A stretch of DNA of 64,000 bases from Micromonospora echinospora (GCF_014203425.1 NZ_JACHJC010000001.1:434001-498000), one strand, 5' to 3'. Counted from the first letter of the stretch, positions 8,313 to 16,690 are shown. Made by a program: numbers and translations. Notes: generated by a model from the sequence alone, not told the origin.

Positions 8313-8654
8313 CAGGGCCTCCCGCCGTCGCCGCACTCCGCAGCCTACGACCGGCGCGACGCTCCCGCTGTTCCGCCGCCCCGCCGCCCCGCCGCCCTGA
8401 CGGTCGGCGTTCCGTCCCGTCTCATCGCGCTCCCCCGATTCCGGCAACTCGCCCTCGGCGATCGCGGTATCAGCCACATCCGGTGCGGCCGAGCCGCGCC
8501 GTGGGGGTCGCCGAAGAAGAGAGCACTCAAGACGCTTATGACTCTCAGTCATATTTATGACGGAGAGTCATAAGCCGCAGAGGCGATGGCTACTTCCGGG
8601 GCGACACGCCGATGTGTCCGCACGCGCGGCCGACCGAGGCGAGGCGGGAGTGGG
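8313..8654. other. Intergenic region upstream of the AlkD-like gene
   Basis: No convincing gene is present; a 61-codon frame on the minus strand (8345-8530) lacks a ribosome site and family resemblance. The notable content is the double operator-like element described separately at 8534-8575, much richer in A+T than its surroundings. The rest looks like ordinary high-GC spacer. Confidence 0.5.
8534..8575. promoter_or_regulatory. Two tandem TATGAC-N5-GTCATA operator-like sites
   Basis: TATGAC (8537-8542), five bases, GTCATA (8548-8553), two bases, then TATGAC (8556-8561), five bases, GTCATA (8567-8572). Each 17-bp unit is a palindrome, and the whole 42 bp also forms one long inverted repeat with a single mismatch. 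Such spaced palindromes are typical for dimeric MarR, PadR or TetR-type regulators. No regulator gene of that type is adjacent; the nearest downstream gene is the AlkD-like one. Confidence 0.6.
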
Positions 8655-8741
8655 CGGAGGGTGTGGGATTCGAACCCACGAAGACATCGCTGCCTTACCG
8701 GTTTTCAAGACCAGCGCCATCGGCCACTAGGCGAACCCTCC
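8655..8741 (-). tRNA. tRNA-Ser (anticodon UGA)
   Basis: Read on the minus strand, an 87-nt cloverleaf folds with acceptor stem GGAGGGT/ACCCTCC, discriminator G, anticodon loop CTTGAAA giving UGA, a long variable arm typical of tRNA-Ser, and a TPsiC arm GTGGGTTCGAATCCCAC. The CCA end is not encoded. It reads UCA serine codons (and others by wobble). Confidence 0.93.
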
Positions 8742-8837
8742 CGGCACGCCCCCGAGGGGTGCGCGACCGGGGACCAGTCTGCCACGAACCCCGTACCGGG
8801 CAAGCCGCCGTCCCACCACAGTTGCGAGAATGTGTAC

Positions 8838-9377
8838 ATGTGGAAGAGTCCGGCAGTGGTGCTGATCAGCGGAATCATGGCCGTAGGCAAGTCCACAGTG
8901 GCCGAAGGGCTGGCCCGGCGGCTACCCCGGGCGGTGCACCTGCGCGGTGACGTGTTCCGCCGCATGATCGTCAGCGGACGGGCCGACATGACCGCCGAGC
9001 CGACCGACGAGGCACTGCGGCAGCTCCGGCTCCGCTACGACCTGGCCGCGTCGACCGCCGACCGGTACGCCGCGGCGGGCTTCACTGTCGTACTCCAGGA
9101 CGTGGTGCTCGGCGCGGACCTGCCGGCCATGATCGGCCGGATCCGGCACCGGCCGCTCGCCGTGGTGGTGCTCGCCCCACGCGCCGAGGTGGTCGCGACC
9201 CGCGAGCGGGACCGGCCGAAGACTGGGTACGGGGACTGGCCGGTGGCGGACCTGGACGCCGGGTTCCGGGCCGACACGCCCCGGATCGGGCTCTGGCTGG
9301 ACACCTCCGACCAGACGCCGGAGGAGACGGTGACCGAGATCCTCGCCCGCGCGTGGACCGACGGGCAGATCGGGTAA
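8838..9377 (+). CDS. Small AAA/P-loop kinase
   Basis: A 179-residue P-loop protein with Walker A GIMAVGKST at 12-20 and a DVV...LQDVVLG strand near residue 75-85, in the order of small-molecule kinases related to chloramphenicol and zeta-toxin-like phosphotransferases. No lid motif identifies the substrate. It starts at ATG 8838; a GTG two codons earlier is possible and the ribosome site is weak. It lies 9 bp upstream of the quinone oxidoreductase gene and is probably co-transcribed with it. The role is unknown; phosphorylation of a small metabolite or antibiotic is the likely class of activity. Confidence 0.7.
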   Translation: MWKSPAVVLISGIMAVGKSTVAEGLARRLPRAVHLRGDVFRRMIVSGRADMTAEPTDEALRQLRLRYDLAASTADRYAAAGFTVVLQDVVLGADLPAMIGRIRHRPLAVVVLAPRAEVVATRERDRPKTGYGDWPVADLDAGFRADTPRIGLWLDTSDQTPEETVTEILARAWTDGQIG

Positions 9378-9386
9378 GACTGAACC

Positions 9387-10361
9387 ATGCGCGCAGTCAC
9401 GATCACGGAACCCGGCGGACCCGAGGCGCTCGTCTGGGCTCACGTGCCCGACCCCGAGCCCGATCCCGGTGAGGTCGTCGTCGAGGTGCGGGCCAGCGCG
9501 GTGAACCGGGCCGACCTGTTGCAGCGGCAGGGGCACTACCCGCCGCCGCCGGGCGCGTCCGCGTACCCCGGTCTGGAGTGTTCGGGGACGGTGCGTGCGC
9601 TCGGTCCCGGGGTGACCGGCTGGTCGGTGGGCCAGGAGGTCTGCGCGCTGCTCGCCGGCGGCGGCTACGCCGAGCAGGTCGCGGTGCCGGCCGGGCAGTT
9701 GCTGCCGGTGCCGGCCGGGGTGGACCTGGTCGACGCGGCGGCGCTGCCGGAGGTGGCCTGCACGGTCTGGTCGAACGTGGTCGACCTGGCCCGGCTGGCC
9801 GAGGGGGACACGCTGCTGGTGCACGGCGGCGGCAGCGGGATCGGCACGTTCGCGATCCAGCTCGGCGTGGCGCTCGGCGCGACTGTGGTGGTGACCGCCC
9901 GCTCGGCGAAGCACGAGCGGCTGCGGGAGCTGGGCGCCGCGCACACGATCGACTACCGCGAGCAGGACTTCGTGGACGAGGTACGCCGGGTCACCGACGG
10001 CCGGGGCGCGGACGTGATCCTGGACATCATGGGCGCGTCCTACCTGCCCCGGAACGTGGCGGCGCTGGCCACCGGCGGGCGGCTGGTGGTGATCGGCATG
10101 CAGGGCGGCCGCAAGGGCGAGCTGGACCTGGGGATGCTGCTGGCGAAGCGGGCGGCGGTGCACGCCACGGCGTTGCGGTCCCGTCCGGTCGAGCAGAAGG
10201 CGGCGATCGTCCGGGGCGTACGCGAGCAGGTGTGGCCCCTGGTGGAGGCGGGCCGGGTCCGGCCGGTGGTGCACGCCCGGGTGGACATGGCCGACGCCGC
10301 CGCGGCGCACCGCCTGGTGGAGACCAACGACCACCTGGGCAAGGTGCTGCTGGTCCGGTGA
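9387..10361 (+). CDS. NAD(P)H-quinone oxidoreductase, PIG3-like
   Basis: The 324-residue product belongs to the zinc-free medium-chain dehydrogenase family. The N-terminal catalytic domain opens with an ASAVNRADLLQRQG segment (36-49), and the Rossmann domain carries the nucleotide motif HGGGSGIG at 146-153. Zinc ligands are absent, as expected for quinone oxidoreductases. Such enzymes reduce quinones or unsaturated carbonyls in the cytosol. The PIG3/TP53I3 subgroup is suggested by the YPPPPGAS loop at 51-58. It is convergent with soxR, whose regulons in actinomycetes often include such oxidoreductases, though no SoxR site is visible in front of this gene. Confidence 0.88.
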   Translation: MRAVTITEPGGPEALVWAHVPDPEPDPGEVVVEVRASAVNRADLLQRQGHYPPPPGASAYPGLECSGTVRALGPGVTGWSVGQEVCALLAGGGYAEQVAVPAGQLLPVPAGVDLVDAAALPEVACTVWSNVVDLARLAEGDTLLVHGGGSGIGTFAIQLGVALGATVVVTARSAKHERLRELGAAHTIDYREQDFVDEVRRVTDGRGADVILDIMGASYLPRNVAALATGGRLVVIGMQGGRKGELDLGMLLAKRAAVHATALRSRPVEQKAAIVRGVREQVWPLVEAGRVRPVVHARVDMADAAAAHRLVETNDHLGKVLLVR

Positions 10362-10364
10362 GGG

Positions 10365-10817
10365 TCAGCCCTGGCCGGGGCGCGGGAGCATGAGGCGCGG
10401 GCCGGGGCCCTCGACGGCGAGCGAGTCGCCGGGGTTGTAGAGCGTGCAGCGCTGCAACGACAGGCAGCCGCAGCCGATGCAGCCGTCCAGGTCGTCGCGG
10501 AGCTTGCCGAGCAGCCGGATCCGCTCGTCCAGCCGGTCCCGCCAGGCGCGGGACAGCGCGGCCCAGTCGTCCGGCGTGGGGGTACGCCCCGACGGCAGCG
10601 AGTCCAGCGCGGCCCGGATCTCCTCCAGCGAGACACCGACCTGCTGGGAGATCCGGATGAACGCGACCCGGCGCAGCTCGGTGCGGGCATAGCGGCGCTG
10701 GTTGCCGCCGGTGCGGGCGGCGTGGATCAGGCCGAGCCGCTCGTAGTAGCGCAGCGCCGAGGGGGCCACGCCACTGCGGTCGGCGAGCTGCCCGATGGTC
10801 AGTGTTGCTTCGTGCAT
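10365..10817 (-). CDS. soxR: Redox-sensing MerR-type regulator SoxR
   Basis: A 150-residue MerR-family regulator. The N-terminal winged helix (TIGQLADRSGVAPSALRYYE, residues 7-26) is followed by a dimerisation helix and the cluster Cys113-x2-Cys116-x-Cys118-x5-Cys124, which matches the [2Fe-2S] site of SoxR (119, 122, 124, 130 in E. coli). Actinomycete SoxR responds to redox-active small molecules and activates a handful of genes. It starts at ATG 10817; a GTG just before it is equally possible. It is divergent from the split transketolase with only 46 bp between the starts and convergent with a quinone oxidoreductase. Confidence 0.93.
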   Translation of the reverse strand: MHEATLTIGQLADRSGVAPSALRYYERLGLIHAARTGGNQRRYARTELRRVAFIRISQQVGVSLEEIRAALDSLPSGRTPTPDDWAALSRAWRDRLDERIRLLGKLRDDLDGCIGCGCLSLQRCTLYNPGDSLAVEGPGPRLMLPRPGQG

Positions 10818-10821
10818 CACA

Positions 10822-10850
10822 CGGCCTTGAGTTGAAGTTCGGTTCAAGTC
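10822..10850. promoter_or_regulatory. Candidate SoxR operator in the divergent promoter
   Basis: Between soxR and the transketolase gene lie overlapping half-sites: CTTGAG (10826-10831), TTGAA (10832-10836) and TTCAA (10843-10847), resembling the TTGA/TCAA halves of MerR-type SoxR sites. The arrangement is imperfect and promoter elements could not be placed with confidence. Confidence 0.35.
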
Positions 10851-10863
10851 GGAGGCTATCGGT

Positions 10864-11538
10864 ATGACGACGACCACCGCCACCGAACTGGGCCCGCTGC
10901 TGGACCGGGTGCGCGCCGGCCGCGAGTTCGGCGCCAACGTGTACTCGACGCTGGACGTGCTCCAGGTGCTCTACGACCGGGTACTCCGGATCACCCCGGC
11001 CACCGTGGACGACCCGGACCGGGACCGCTTCCTGCTCTCCAAGGGACACGCGGTCGCCGGCTACTACGCGCTGCTCGCCGCGCGCGGCTTCGTACCGCCC
11101 GAGTGGCTGGACGACCAGGGCGGCCCGGCGAGCCGCCTCGGCGACCACCCGGACCGCACGCTCGTGCCGGGCGTCGAGATCGGTTCCGGTTCGCTCGGCC
11201 ACGGCCTCGGGCTGGGCGTGGGCACCGCGCTCGGGCTGCGGGCCCAGGGCCGCACCGGCCCCCGGGTGTACGTGCTGCTCGGCGACGCCGAGCTGGACGA
11301 GGGCTCCAACCACGAGGCGATCGCGTACGCGGGCGCGAGCGGGCTGGGCAGCCTGACCGCGATCGTGCTGGACAACCGCTCGGCCACGTACGGCTGGCCG
11401 GGCGGCGCGGCGAGCCGGTTCACGGTGAACGGGTGGAGCGCCGCCACCGTCGACGGGCGCGACCACGACGCCCTGCACGCCGCCCTCACCGGGCACGACG
11501 ATCACCGGCCGCACGTCGTCGTCACGGACGGGGAGTGA
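10864..11538 (+). CDS. Split transketolase, N-terminal (thiamine pyrophosphate) half
   Basis: A 224-residue protein corresponding to the first domain of transketolase. It keeps the substrate-channel start (STLDVLQVLYDRVLR), the KGHAV motif near residue 60, SLGHGLGLGVGTALG near 110-124 and the diphosphate/Mg-binding stretch GDAELDEGSNHEA near 140-152. The second half is encoded 2 bp downstream, so the two should form a heteromeric enzyme moving two-carbon ketol units, or a related TPP-dependent reaction. GGAGG sits 8 nt before the ATG. Split transketolases often serve specialised pathways rather than the pentose phosphate cycle. Divergence from soxR raises the possibility of redox control. Confidence 0.85.
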   Translation: MTTTTATELGPLLDRVRAGREFGANVYSTLDVLQVLYDRVLRITPATVDDPDRDRFLLSKGHAVAGYYALLAARGFVPPEWLDDQGGPASRLGDHPDRTLVPGVEIGSGSLGHGLGLGVGTALGLRAQGRTGPRVYVLLGDAELDEGSNHEAIAYAGASGLGSLTAIVLDNRSATYGWPGGAASRFTVNGWSAATVDGRDHDALHAALTGHDDHRPHVVVTDGE

Positions 11539-11540
11539 CA

Positions 11541-12428
11541 ATGACCAGCACCATGCGGGACGCGTTCGTGACCAGCACCGAGGAGGTGCTCGCCGATCCG
11601 CGTACGACAGTCGTGCTCGCCGACATCTCCGCCGACGCGTTCGAGCCGGCCGCCGCCCGGTACCCGGAGCGGGTCATAAACGTGGGCATCCGGGAGCAGT
11701 TGATGATCGGGGTGGCCGGTGGGCTGGCGCTGACCGGGCAGCGGCCGGTCGTGCACAGCTACGCCCCGTTCCTGGTCGAGCGGGCGTACGAGCAGATCAA
11801 GCTCGACCTCGACCACCAGGGCGTCGGCGCGGTACTCGTCGGCATCGGCGGCTCGTACGACCGGGCGGCGGCGGGGCGCACCCACCTCGGTCCGGCCGAC
11901 GTGGCGCTGATCGACACGCTGCACGGCTGGACCGTGCACGTGCCGGGGCACCCGGACGAGGTCCGGCCGCTGCTACGCGACGTCGTGTGCGGGCAGGACT
12001 CGGCGTACCTGCGGTTGTCCATCCGGACCAACTCGCGGGCGTACCCGGAGGCGGGTGACCTGCGGGTGGTGCGCGACGCCGGGCCGGGCGCGCCGCTGCT
12101 GGTGGCGGTCGGGCCGGTGCTGGACGCGGCGGTGGCCGCGACTGCGGACCGGGCGGTCACTGTGGCCTACACCCACCGGCCGCGCCCGTTCGACACGACC
12201 GGGCTGCGGACGCTGGCCGGGACCGAGGTGATCCTGGTCGAGCCGTACCTGGCGGGCACTTCGGCACGGGTGGTGTCCGAGGCGCTGGCCGACCGGCCGC
12301 ACCGGCTGCTCGCGCTCGGGGTGGGACGCGAGGACCTGCGCCGCTACGGCAGCGCCGAGGACCACGAACACTGGCACGGCCTGGACGCCGCCGGGCTGCG
12401 CCGCTCGGTGGACGCGTTCCTCACCTGA
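11541..12428 (+). CDS. Split transketolase, C-terminal half
   Basis: A 295-residue protein equal to the pyrimidine-binding and C-terminal domains of transketolase. It contains the NVGIREQLMIGVAGGLAL segment near residue 48-65 with the Glu that activates the thiamine ring, a SYAPFLVERAYEQIKLD region, and a GGSYDRAAAGRTHLGPADVA loop that orders the active site. It begins 2 bp after the N-terminal half and must function with it. The reaction class (ketol transfer or a DXS-like condensation) cannot be fixed from sequence. No further pathway gene follows; a strong terminator closes the operon. Confidence 0.85.
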   Translation: MTSTMRDAFVTSTEEVLADPRTTVVLADISADAFEPAAARYPERVINVGIREQLMIGVAGGLALTGQRPVVHSYAPFLVERAYEQIKLDLDHQGVGAVLVGIGGSYDRAAAGRTHLGPADVALIDTLHGWTVHVPGHPDEVRPLLRDVVCGQDSAYLRLSIRTNSRAYPEAGDLRVVRDAGPGAPLLVAVGPVLDAAVAATADRAVTVAYTHRPRPFDTTGLRTLAGTEVILVEPYLAGTSARVVSEALADRPHRLLALGVGREDLRRYGSAEDHEHWHGLDAAGLRRSVDAFLT

Positions 12429-12443
12429 GCGTCCCGGACACGA

Positions 12444-12487
12444 CGGAACCCCGCGACCTCGGCTCGTGCCGGGGTCGCGGGGTTCCG
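12444..12487. terminator. Bidirectional terminator hairpin
   Basis: Perfect 15-bp arms (12444-12458, 12473-12487; CGGAACCCCGCGACC and complement) with a 14-nt loop, between the convergent transketolase and GT2 genes. Confidence 0.75.
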
Positions 12488-12495
12488 GTTGGGGC

Positions 12496-13206
12496 TCAGT
12501 GCGCGGCGGCGGGAGTGGCCGGGCGGCGGCGGGCGCGCTCGCGGGCCAGGATCCAGATCGCCTCGACGCCGTCCTTCCAGGTGATCTTCTTGCCCTCCTC
12601 GCGGCCCCGCGCGCGGTAGCTGATCGGCACCTCGTAGGGGCGGATGCGCTGGCGGAGCAGCTTGCCGGTGACCTCGGCCTCCATGCCGAAGCCCCGGGAG
12701 CGGACCTCGAGCGAGCGGTACAGCTCCAGCGGCATCAGCTTGAAGCAGGTCTCCAGGTCGCCGATGTAGGAGTTGTAGAGCACGTTCGCGGCGAGCGTGA
12801 CGCCCTTGTTGCCCATCACGTACCAGAAGCTGTACGAGCTGTGGCTGCCGAAGGTCCGATTGCCGTAGACGACTGTCGCCCGCCCGTCGAGCACCGGCTC
12901 CAGCAGGCGCGGGATGTCCTGCGGGTCGTACTCGAGGTCGGCGTCGAGGATGACCATGTACTCGCCCTCGGCGCTGTCGACGGCGGTCTTGATGGCCGCG
13001 CCCTTGCCGGCGTTGCGCTGGTGGGTGATCACCCGGAGGCGTGCGTCGTCGACCCGGCCGAGAATCTCACCGGTGCCGTCCCGGCTGCCGTCGTCCACGA
13101 CGACAAGCTCGATCTCGCACGGGTAGTCCACCGCCAATGCCTGCTTGAGGGCATCCGCGATACGTTCTTCCTCGTTGTAGACCGGCATGAGGATCGAGAG
13201 CTTCAC
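12496..13206 (-). CDS. GT2 glycosyltransferase, polyprenyl-phosphate sugar synthase type
   Basis: A 236-residue GT-A enzyme with DDGSRDGT at 38-45 and the metal-binding DAD at 88-90 (DADLEYDP). The C-terminal part (RSRGFGMEAEVTGKLL and GREEGKKITWKDG) is characteristic of dolichyl/polyprenyl-phosphate mannose or glucose synthases that load a sugar on a lipid carrier at the inner membrane face. No membrane anchor is present, as in the soluble class. Such lipid-linked sugars feed GT-C enzymes like the one proposed at 4303-6081, though they are 7 kb apart. It starts at ATG 13206. The donor sugar is unknown. Confidence 0.82.
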   Translation of the reverse strand: MKLSILMPVYNEEERIADALKQALAVDYPCEIELVVVDDGSRDGTGEILGRVDDARLRVITHQRNAGKGAAIKTAVDSAEGEYMVILDADLEYDPQDIPRLLEPVLDGRATVVYGNRTFGSHSSYSFWYVMGNKGVTLAANVLYNSYIGDLETCFKLMPLELYRSLEVRSRGFGMEAEVTGKLLRQRIRPYEVPISYRARGREEGKKITWKDGVEAIWILARERARRRPATPAAAH

Positions 13207-13284
13207 GGATTCTCCACTGAGGCGATGGCGGGTCGGGGCATAGCGTAGCCTGGCACATTGCTTCCGTCACGACAGCCCAGGCAC

Positions 13285-13872
13285 CTATTCCTGGCGAATC
13301 GGAACCACCACCAGCCGGGCCACGTTCCTGCCGCCGTCCTTCGCCCCGGCCACCGCGACCGTCGTACCGATCTTGACGTCGTTCGATCGGATCGCGGTCC
13401 GGCGCTCGACCACCCGCAGTTTCTCGCCGAACGTCCAGGTCACTGTGAAACCGTCGGTGGACTTCACGGTCATCGAACTGTCGTCGATCGCCGTCACCTC
13501 GCCGCGCTGGACCGCCACGGTCCTCGTGCCGCCGTCCCTGGTCCGCACCACCGCCTCGCCGTGCAGCGTGTTACGCCGCAGCAGCACTCGGGCCCGGTGG
13601 CGCCTGTTCCCCTCCTTCGCCCGTTCGCCCTTGCCGTCCGGCCCGGCCTGCGGCGTGCCGGCGGGCGCCGGCGCGGCGACCGGGTCCACGTCCAGGTCGC
13701 CGGCGTCGAGGCCGAGCGCGGCGAGCGCCTGGCCGTCCGCGCCCAAGGCGGCGCTCACCTCGACCGCCTGGTCGGGTTCCGCGCCGGGCCGGCTCGCGCC
13801 GCACCCGGCGAGTCCGAGCGCCGCGGCGGCGAGCAGCGCGGTGGCGCCGGTGACGATTCGCTGACGTGCCAT
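13285..13872 (-). CDS. Lipoprotein with DUF5666-like domain
   Basis: A 195-residue exported protein. The signal peptide ends in lipobox LAGC with Cys24 as the lipidation site. An Ala/Pro-rich linker leads to a C-terminal region (about 95-195) of beta strands with repeated GEVTAIDDSSMTVKSTDG and VGTTVAVAGAKDGG patterns, resembling DUF5666-type OB-like domains. The ATG at 13872 has GAAGGACC upstream; 16 more codons upstream lack one. It lies 58 bp downstream of the histidine kinase on the same strand, so it may be part of, or controlled by, the two-component system. Function unknown. Confidence 0.7.
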   Translation of the reverse strand: MARQRIVTGATALLAAAALGLAGCGASRPGAEPDQAVEVSAALGADGQALAALGLDAGDLDVDPVAAPAPAGTPQAGPDGKGERAKEGNRRHRARVLLRRNTLHGEAVVRTRDGGTRTVAVQRGEVTAIDDSSMTVKSTDGFTVTWTFGEKLRVVERRTAIRSNDVKIGTTVAVAGAKDGGRNVARLVVVPIRQE

Positions 13873-13930
13873 CTGTGGTCCTTCCCTCGCGGTGACGACC
13901 CGAGCGTTCCGCACCGACACGAGGGGACGG

Positions 13931-15361
13931 TCAAGCCGATGTTCGAGCCCGGTAAGGATCCGGGGGCACCACGACTGTGAAGGCGGCCCCGCCCTCCGGG
14001 GCGTGCCCCGCGGTGACGTCCCCGCCGAGCCGGCGGATCAGCCCGGCGGCCAGCGCCAGGCCCAGCCCGCTGCCCACCTTGCGTACCCCCCGGTACCGCT
14101 GGTGCAGCGCGCCCCGCTCGAACGCCACGTTCAGGTCGTCGTCGGTGAGGCCGGGTCCGCCGTCCCGGACCTCCAGCGTCCCGCCGCCCGCCGGGCCGGC
14201 GGCCCGGACCGCGAGCACCACCGGCGCCCCCGGCGGTACGACCCGCAGCGCGTTCTCCAGCAGCCCGTCCACGACCTGCCGGACCCGGCCCGGATCGGTG
14301 TACGCCGGCACCGGCGCGTCCGGCGTCTCCAGCCGGAACGGCACCCCGAGCGCCGCGCAGCGGCCGGACCAGGCGCGCTCCGCGTCGGCAGCGAGCCGGG
14401 CCAGGTCGACCGGCACCGGTTCCAGCGGAAAGTCGACGGCTTCCAACCGGGCCAGCGCCAGCAGGTCGCGGACCAGCCGGTCCAGGTGTTCCGCCTCGGC
14501 GAGCACGGTCCGGCCCGTCGCCGGCACCGCGTCGGCCTCGATCACGCCGTCGGACAGCGCCTCGGCGTAGCCGCGGATCGCGGTCAGCGGGGTACGCAAC
14601 TCGTGCGAGACGGACAGCAGGAACTCGCGTTGCCGACCCTCGCTCGTGGCCAGCGCGGCGGCCAGGCCGTTCAGCGCGTACGCCAGGTCGGCCACCTCGT
14701 CGGGCGGCTCGACCGGCACCCGGACCGCCCGGTCCCCGGCGCGCAGCCGCGCGGCGGCGGTGGCGGCGGTCCGGATCGGCCGGGCCAGCCGGCGGGCGAG
14801 CAGCAGTCCGGCGGCCGCCCCGGCGGCGAGTCCGGCGAGCAGCGGCAGCCAGAGTCCGCGCAGCACCTGCCGCCACGGCGCGGCGCTACGGGCACGGGTC
14901 AGCACCACCCCGTCCCCGCCGGGCAGCGCCCGCGCCTCGACCAGCCGACGTTCCCCGTCGACCAGCCGCCGGCCGGAGACGTTGTCGCCGCCGGCCACCC
15001 GTGTCACGAGCGGTCTGGGCAGGCCCGGCGGGTCGGCCTGCCCGCCCCGGATCACGTACACCTCGATCTGCTGCTGACCCAGTTGGCGGATGAGCCGGTC
15101 CCCGGCGCCGTCGCGCTGGCGTACCGCCCGCACCCGGAGGACGTCGGCGGCGAGCCGGGCCTGGGCGGCGAGCGCCTGCTGGTCCCGGCGCTCCGCGCCG
15201 CGTACCGCCAGGGGCACCGCCACCAGCGCGGTGACGAGCACCGACACCAGCGCCACCGCGCAGGTGGCCAGTACGGCACGGGCGGTCAGCGTCCGCCCGG
15301 GCCGCAGCCGGGGGCGGGCCGGACCGGGCGGTGGCACTCCGACGGTGGGGTCCTCACGCAT
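13931..15361 (-). CDS. Sensor histidine kinase
   Basis: A 476-residue membrane kinase: transmembrane segment at about 26-52, an extracytoplasmic sensor of about 110 residues, a second segment at about 170-190, a HAMP-like linker to 240, then the dimerisation domain with phospho-accepting His253 (SVSHELRTPL) and a Bergerat ATPase domain with an LLENAL N-box, DGGPGL and GSGLGLA. It phosphorylates the response regulator encoded just upstream, whose reading frame overlaps by 8 nt. The signal is unknown; the lipoprotein gene downstream may take part in sensing. Confidence 0.92.
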   Translation of the reverse strand: MREDPTVGVPPPGPARPRLRPGRTLTARAVLATCAVALVSVLVTALVAVPLAVRGAERRDQQALAAQARLAADVLRVRAVRQRDGAGDRLIRQLGQQQIEVYVIRGGQADPPGLPRPLVTRVAGGDNVSGRRLVDGERRLVEARALPGGDGVVLTRARSAAPWRQVLRGLWLPLLAGLAAGAAAGLLLARRLARPIRTAATAAARLRAGDRAVRVPVEPPDEVADLAYALNGLAAALATSEGRQREFLLSVSHELRTPLTAIRGYAEALSDGVIEADAVPATGRTVLAEAEHLDRLVRDLLALARLEAVDFPLEPVPVDLARLAADAERAWSGRCAALGVPFRLETPDAPVPAYTDPGRVRQVVDGLLENALRVVPPGAPVVLAVRAAGPAGGGTLEVRDGGPGLTDDDLNVAFERGALHQRYRGVRKVGSGLGLALAAGLIRRLGGDVTAGHAPEGGAAFTVVVPPDPYRARTSA

Positions 15362-16037
15362 CGGCGGCGTACCCGACGCCCCGGTGGGTGCGGATCACGC
15401 TGTCCGGGCCGAGTTTCGCCCGGACCTGCGCCACGTGCACGTCGACGGTCCGGGTGCCGGCGTGCGCCGCGTACCCCCACACGCCGGCCAGCAGCTCCTC
15501 CCGGGTGAACACCCGGCCCGGGCGGGCCATGAGGTGGGCGAGCAGGTCGAACTCGGTGGAGGTGAGCTGCACCGGCGTACCGGCGGCGGTGACAGTGCGG
15601 CGGGCCGGGTCGAGTGTGACGGCGCCGAGCGTGCGGGACTGTTCGGCGGGCACGCCGGACGTGCGGCGCAGCACCGCCCGCAGCCGGGCGAGCAGTTCAC
15701 GGGGACTGAACGGCTTGGTGACGTAGTCGTCGGCGCCCAGCTCCAGCCCGACGACGCGGTCCACCTCGTCGTCCCGGGCGGTGAGGAAGATGACCGGTGT
15801 CCAGTCGCCGGCCGCGCGCAGCCGACGGCAGATCTCGGTGCCGGCCAGGCCGGGCAGCGCGATGTCGAGCACGCAGGCCACCGGGCGCAGCCGCCGCGCG
15901 GCGGCCAGCCCGGCCTCGCCGTCACGTTCCAGGTGTACGCCGAACCCGTCGCGGGTCAGGTAGAGCCGGACCAGGTCGGCGATGGCCGGCTCGTCCTCCA
16001 CCACGAGGACGAGCCCGGGCGGGGCGGCGGTGGTCAC
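15354..16037 (-). CDS. OmpR/PhoB-family response regulator
   Basis: A 227-residue regulator with a receiver domain (8-122; acidic pair Glu14/Asp15, phospho-acceptor Asp58, Lys108 in TKPF) and a winged-helix DNA-binding domain (about 135-225; TSTEFDLLAHLMARPGRVFT and RTVDVHVAQVRAKLG). It is the first gene of an operon with the histidine kinase, and possibly the lipoprotein. Typical members bind direct repeats near promoters; no repeat is obvious in its own upstream spacer. Confidence 0.93.
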   Translation of the reverse strand: MTTAAPPGLVLVVEDEPAIADLVRLYLTRDGFGVHLERDGEAGLAAARRLRPVACVLDIALPGLAGTEICRRLRAAGDWTPVIFLTARDDEVDRVVGLELGADDYVTKPFSPRELLARLRAVLRRTSGVPAEQSRTLGAVTLDPARRTVTAAGTPVQLTSTEFDLLAHLMARPGRVFTREELLAGVWGYAAHAGTRTVDVHVAQVRAKLGPDSVIRTHRGVGYAADA

Positions 16038-16105
16038 CGGCCCATGATGACCGACCGGCGACCGACCGGCCGGTCAGGAAATGTTCGGATCCGGTAAGGA
16101 GAGCG

Positions 16106-16618
16106 TCAGCGGGCCGACGCCGGTCGGAGCACAGTGGGCCGGGCACCCGCCGGTGGCTCGCCGATCGTGGCGACCACCCGCTCGTCCGGGGCCCGCAGCC
16201 GGGTACGGAAGGCGTGGTTGAGCAGCGTGTCGAGCTGCCACACCTGCTTCGGGTGATGGGTACGGATGACGAAACGCTCACGCGCCCCGTCGATGGCTGT
16301 CGCCGCCAGCTCCACACTGTGCGCCCGGGGATCGGGGCTCCACGTCACGTTGCTCAGCTCGCGCAGCTCCGTGTTGAGGTGCAGGCGCAGCCGGTGCAGC
16401 ACCCGGGTCTGCCGGGTGACCACCAGGCGGCGGTGGGTGAGCAGCATCAGGTAGTCGCCGCCGACCGGGTCGTCCGGGCGGCTGCACCGGGTGACCAGGA
16501 TGGTGGCGTCGCCGGAACCGACGCACCGGCGGAACACCGGCATGTGCCGGGTGACGGTCTGGGTCGCCAGGCCGGTCTCGGCGGCGGCCGGAAGGAACGT
16601 TCGCGAGAACACGTCCAT
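16106..16618 (-). CDS. Conserved-looking hypothetical protein
   Basis: A soluble 170-residue protein I do not recognise. It has a beta-rich centre (GDATILVTRCSRP, YLMLLTHRRLVVTRQTRV, LHLNTELRELSNVTWSP) that could be a bacterial PH-like domain, followed by a helix (HPKQVWQLDTLLNHAFRTRL). There is no signal peptide or membrane segment. The ATG at 16618 follows GTTGGACC; an extension to 16711 is open but passes through a hairpin at 16691-16709 that looks like the terminator of the upstream thiolase gene, which argues against it. Its neighbours suggest no role. Confidence 0.55.
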   Translation of the reverse strand: MDVFSRTFLPAAAETGLATQTVTRHMPVFRRCVGSGDATILVTRCSRPDDPVGGDYLMLLTHRRLVVTRQTRVLHRLRLHLNTELRELSNVTWSPDPRAHSVELAATAIDGARERFVIRTHHPKQVWQLDTLLNHAFRTRLRAPDERVVATIGEPPAGARPTVLRPASAR

Positions 16619-16690
16619 GCCCGGTCCAACGACGCGATGACCAGGGGTGATATGGGTCACGCCCGATTTCTGGAACTTCCACACGTGCAA

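Noticed and set aside
8345..8530. Possible 61-codon gene beside the double operator
   Set aside because: No ribosome site, no family resemblance and unfavourable composition; the operator is better linked to the AlkD-like gene or to a lost gene.
9387..12428. Secondary-metabolite cluster around the split transketolase, kinase and oxidoreductase
   Set aside because: No core biosynthetic gene (PKS, NRPS, sugar cyclase or similar) is nearby; the genes are of mixed orientation and general function.
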